Positions 41,861 through 41,900 of a stretch of DNA of 41,900 bases are shown piece after piece. The stretch is taken from NCBI GenBank assembly GCA_938003985.1, contig CALKWZ010000089.1:1-41900 (forward strand), given 5' to 3'. The notes beneath the pieces are model-generated. The model searched no databases and was not told the DNA's origin. It saw only the letters and a list, made by a program, of their open reading frames with translations. Both the position numbers and the translations under genes were made by a program. Position 1 is the stretch's first letter, and every line of letters begins with the position of its first letter. Source of the stretch: an uncultured Verrucomicrobiota bacterium. GTDB taxonomy: Bacteria > Verrucomicrobiota > Kiritimatiellia > CAIQIC01 > Lenti-01.

Positions 41861-41900
41861 CTCGAACGGGAACTTGTACTTCTTGAGCCCGAGCTCGTCG
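41855..41900 (-). CDS. 3' end of an unidentified gene
   Basis: On the minus strand, a frame entering from the window edge reads DELGLKKYKFPFEK and stops at TAA (41857-41855). The stop lies next to the shared terminator hairpin, the normal place for a gene end. Too little is visible to name the product. Confidence 0.55.
   Translation of the reverse strand, partial: DELGLKKYKFPFEK

Overview
The window is G+C-rich (roughly two thirds by eye) bacterial chromosome with tightly packed genes, many joined by ATGA or GTGA overlaps. It most resembles an uncultured member of the Planctomycetes-Verrucomicrobia-Chlamydiae group, perhaps Kiritimatiellota. The pointers are giant secreted proteins built of SdrD-B, DUF11, GEVED and MBG domains, a C-terminal beta domain common in verrucomicrobial secreted proteins, a two-gene glycine decarboxylase, and small palindromic elements sitting between operon genes. 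This assignment is an inference; no rRNA or tRNA gene was seen.

Layout. (1) 1-3984: glycine cleavage genes gcvH (3' part), gcvPA and gcvPB, then a lipoate-protein ligase-like gene that could lipoylate GcvH. Two gene-free copies of one palindromic element lie before gcvPA and after gcvPB, in opposite orientations. (2) 3997-6623, minus strand: an output-less PAS-GAF-PAS protein, a GufA-type ZIP metal transporter and a CoA-binding-fold protein. (3) 6749-13065: a carotenoid cluster of phytoene desaturase, phytoene synthase, lycopene cyclase of the archaeal/actinobacterial type, a second CrtI-like flavoenzyme, a CruF-like hydratase and a prenyl diphosphate synthase. Two of its genes appear to be read from promoters that would give leaderless mRNAs. 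(4) 13082-13657: a small exported protein of unknown function.

(5) 13677-18912: an ABC importer (ATPase, large solute-binding protein, fused two-domain permease). Upstream are three near-perfect palindromes spaced exactly 31 bp apart, which look like a phased operator array. A 458-bp unit with 40-bp inverted ends and a GxxExxY protein gene sits between the ATPase and binding-protein genes. (6) 19106-36045: two giant secreted proteins of 3,885 and 1,666 residues. Each carries a C25 (gingipain-like) cysteine peptidase domain with its His/Cys pair intact. Each gene follows an A+T-rich island with repeats and operator-like sites.

(7) 36091-40454, minus strand: a PAS-only protein overlapping a membrane hybrid histidine kinase, which looks like a sensor split over two genes. 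(8) 40584-41805: a membrane-anchored thioredoxin-fold protein divergent from HPr, with a rho-independent terminator after HPr. The last 46 bases hold the 3' end of an unidentified minus-strand gene.

No gene-free stretch exceeds 300 bases. The longest (30764-31044) is described as a regulatory region.
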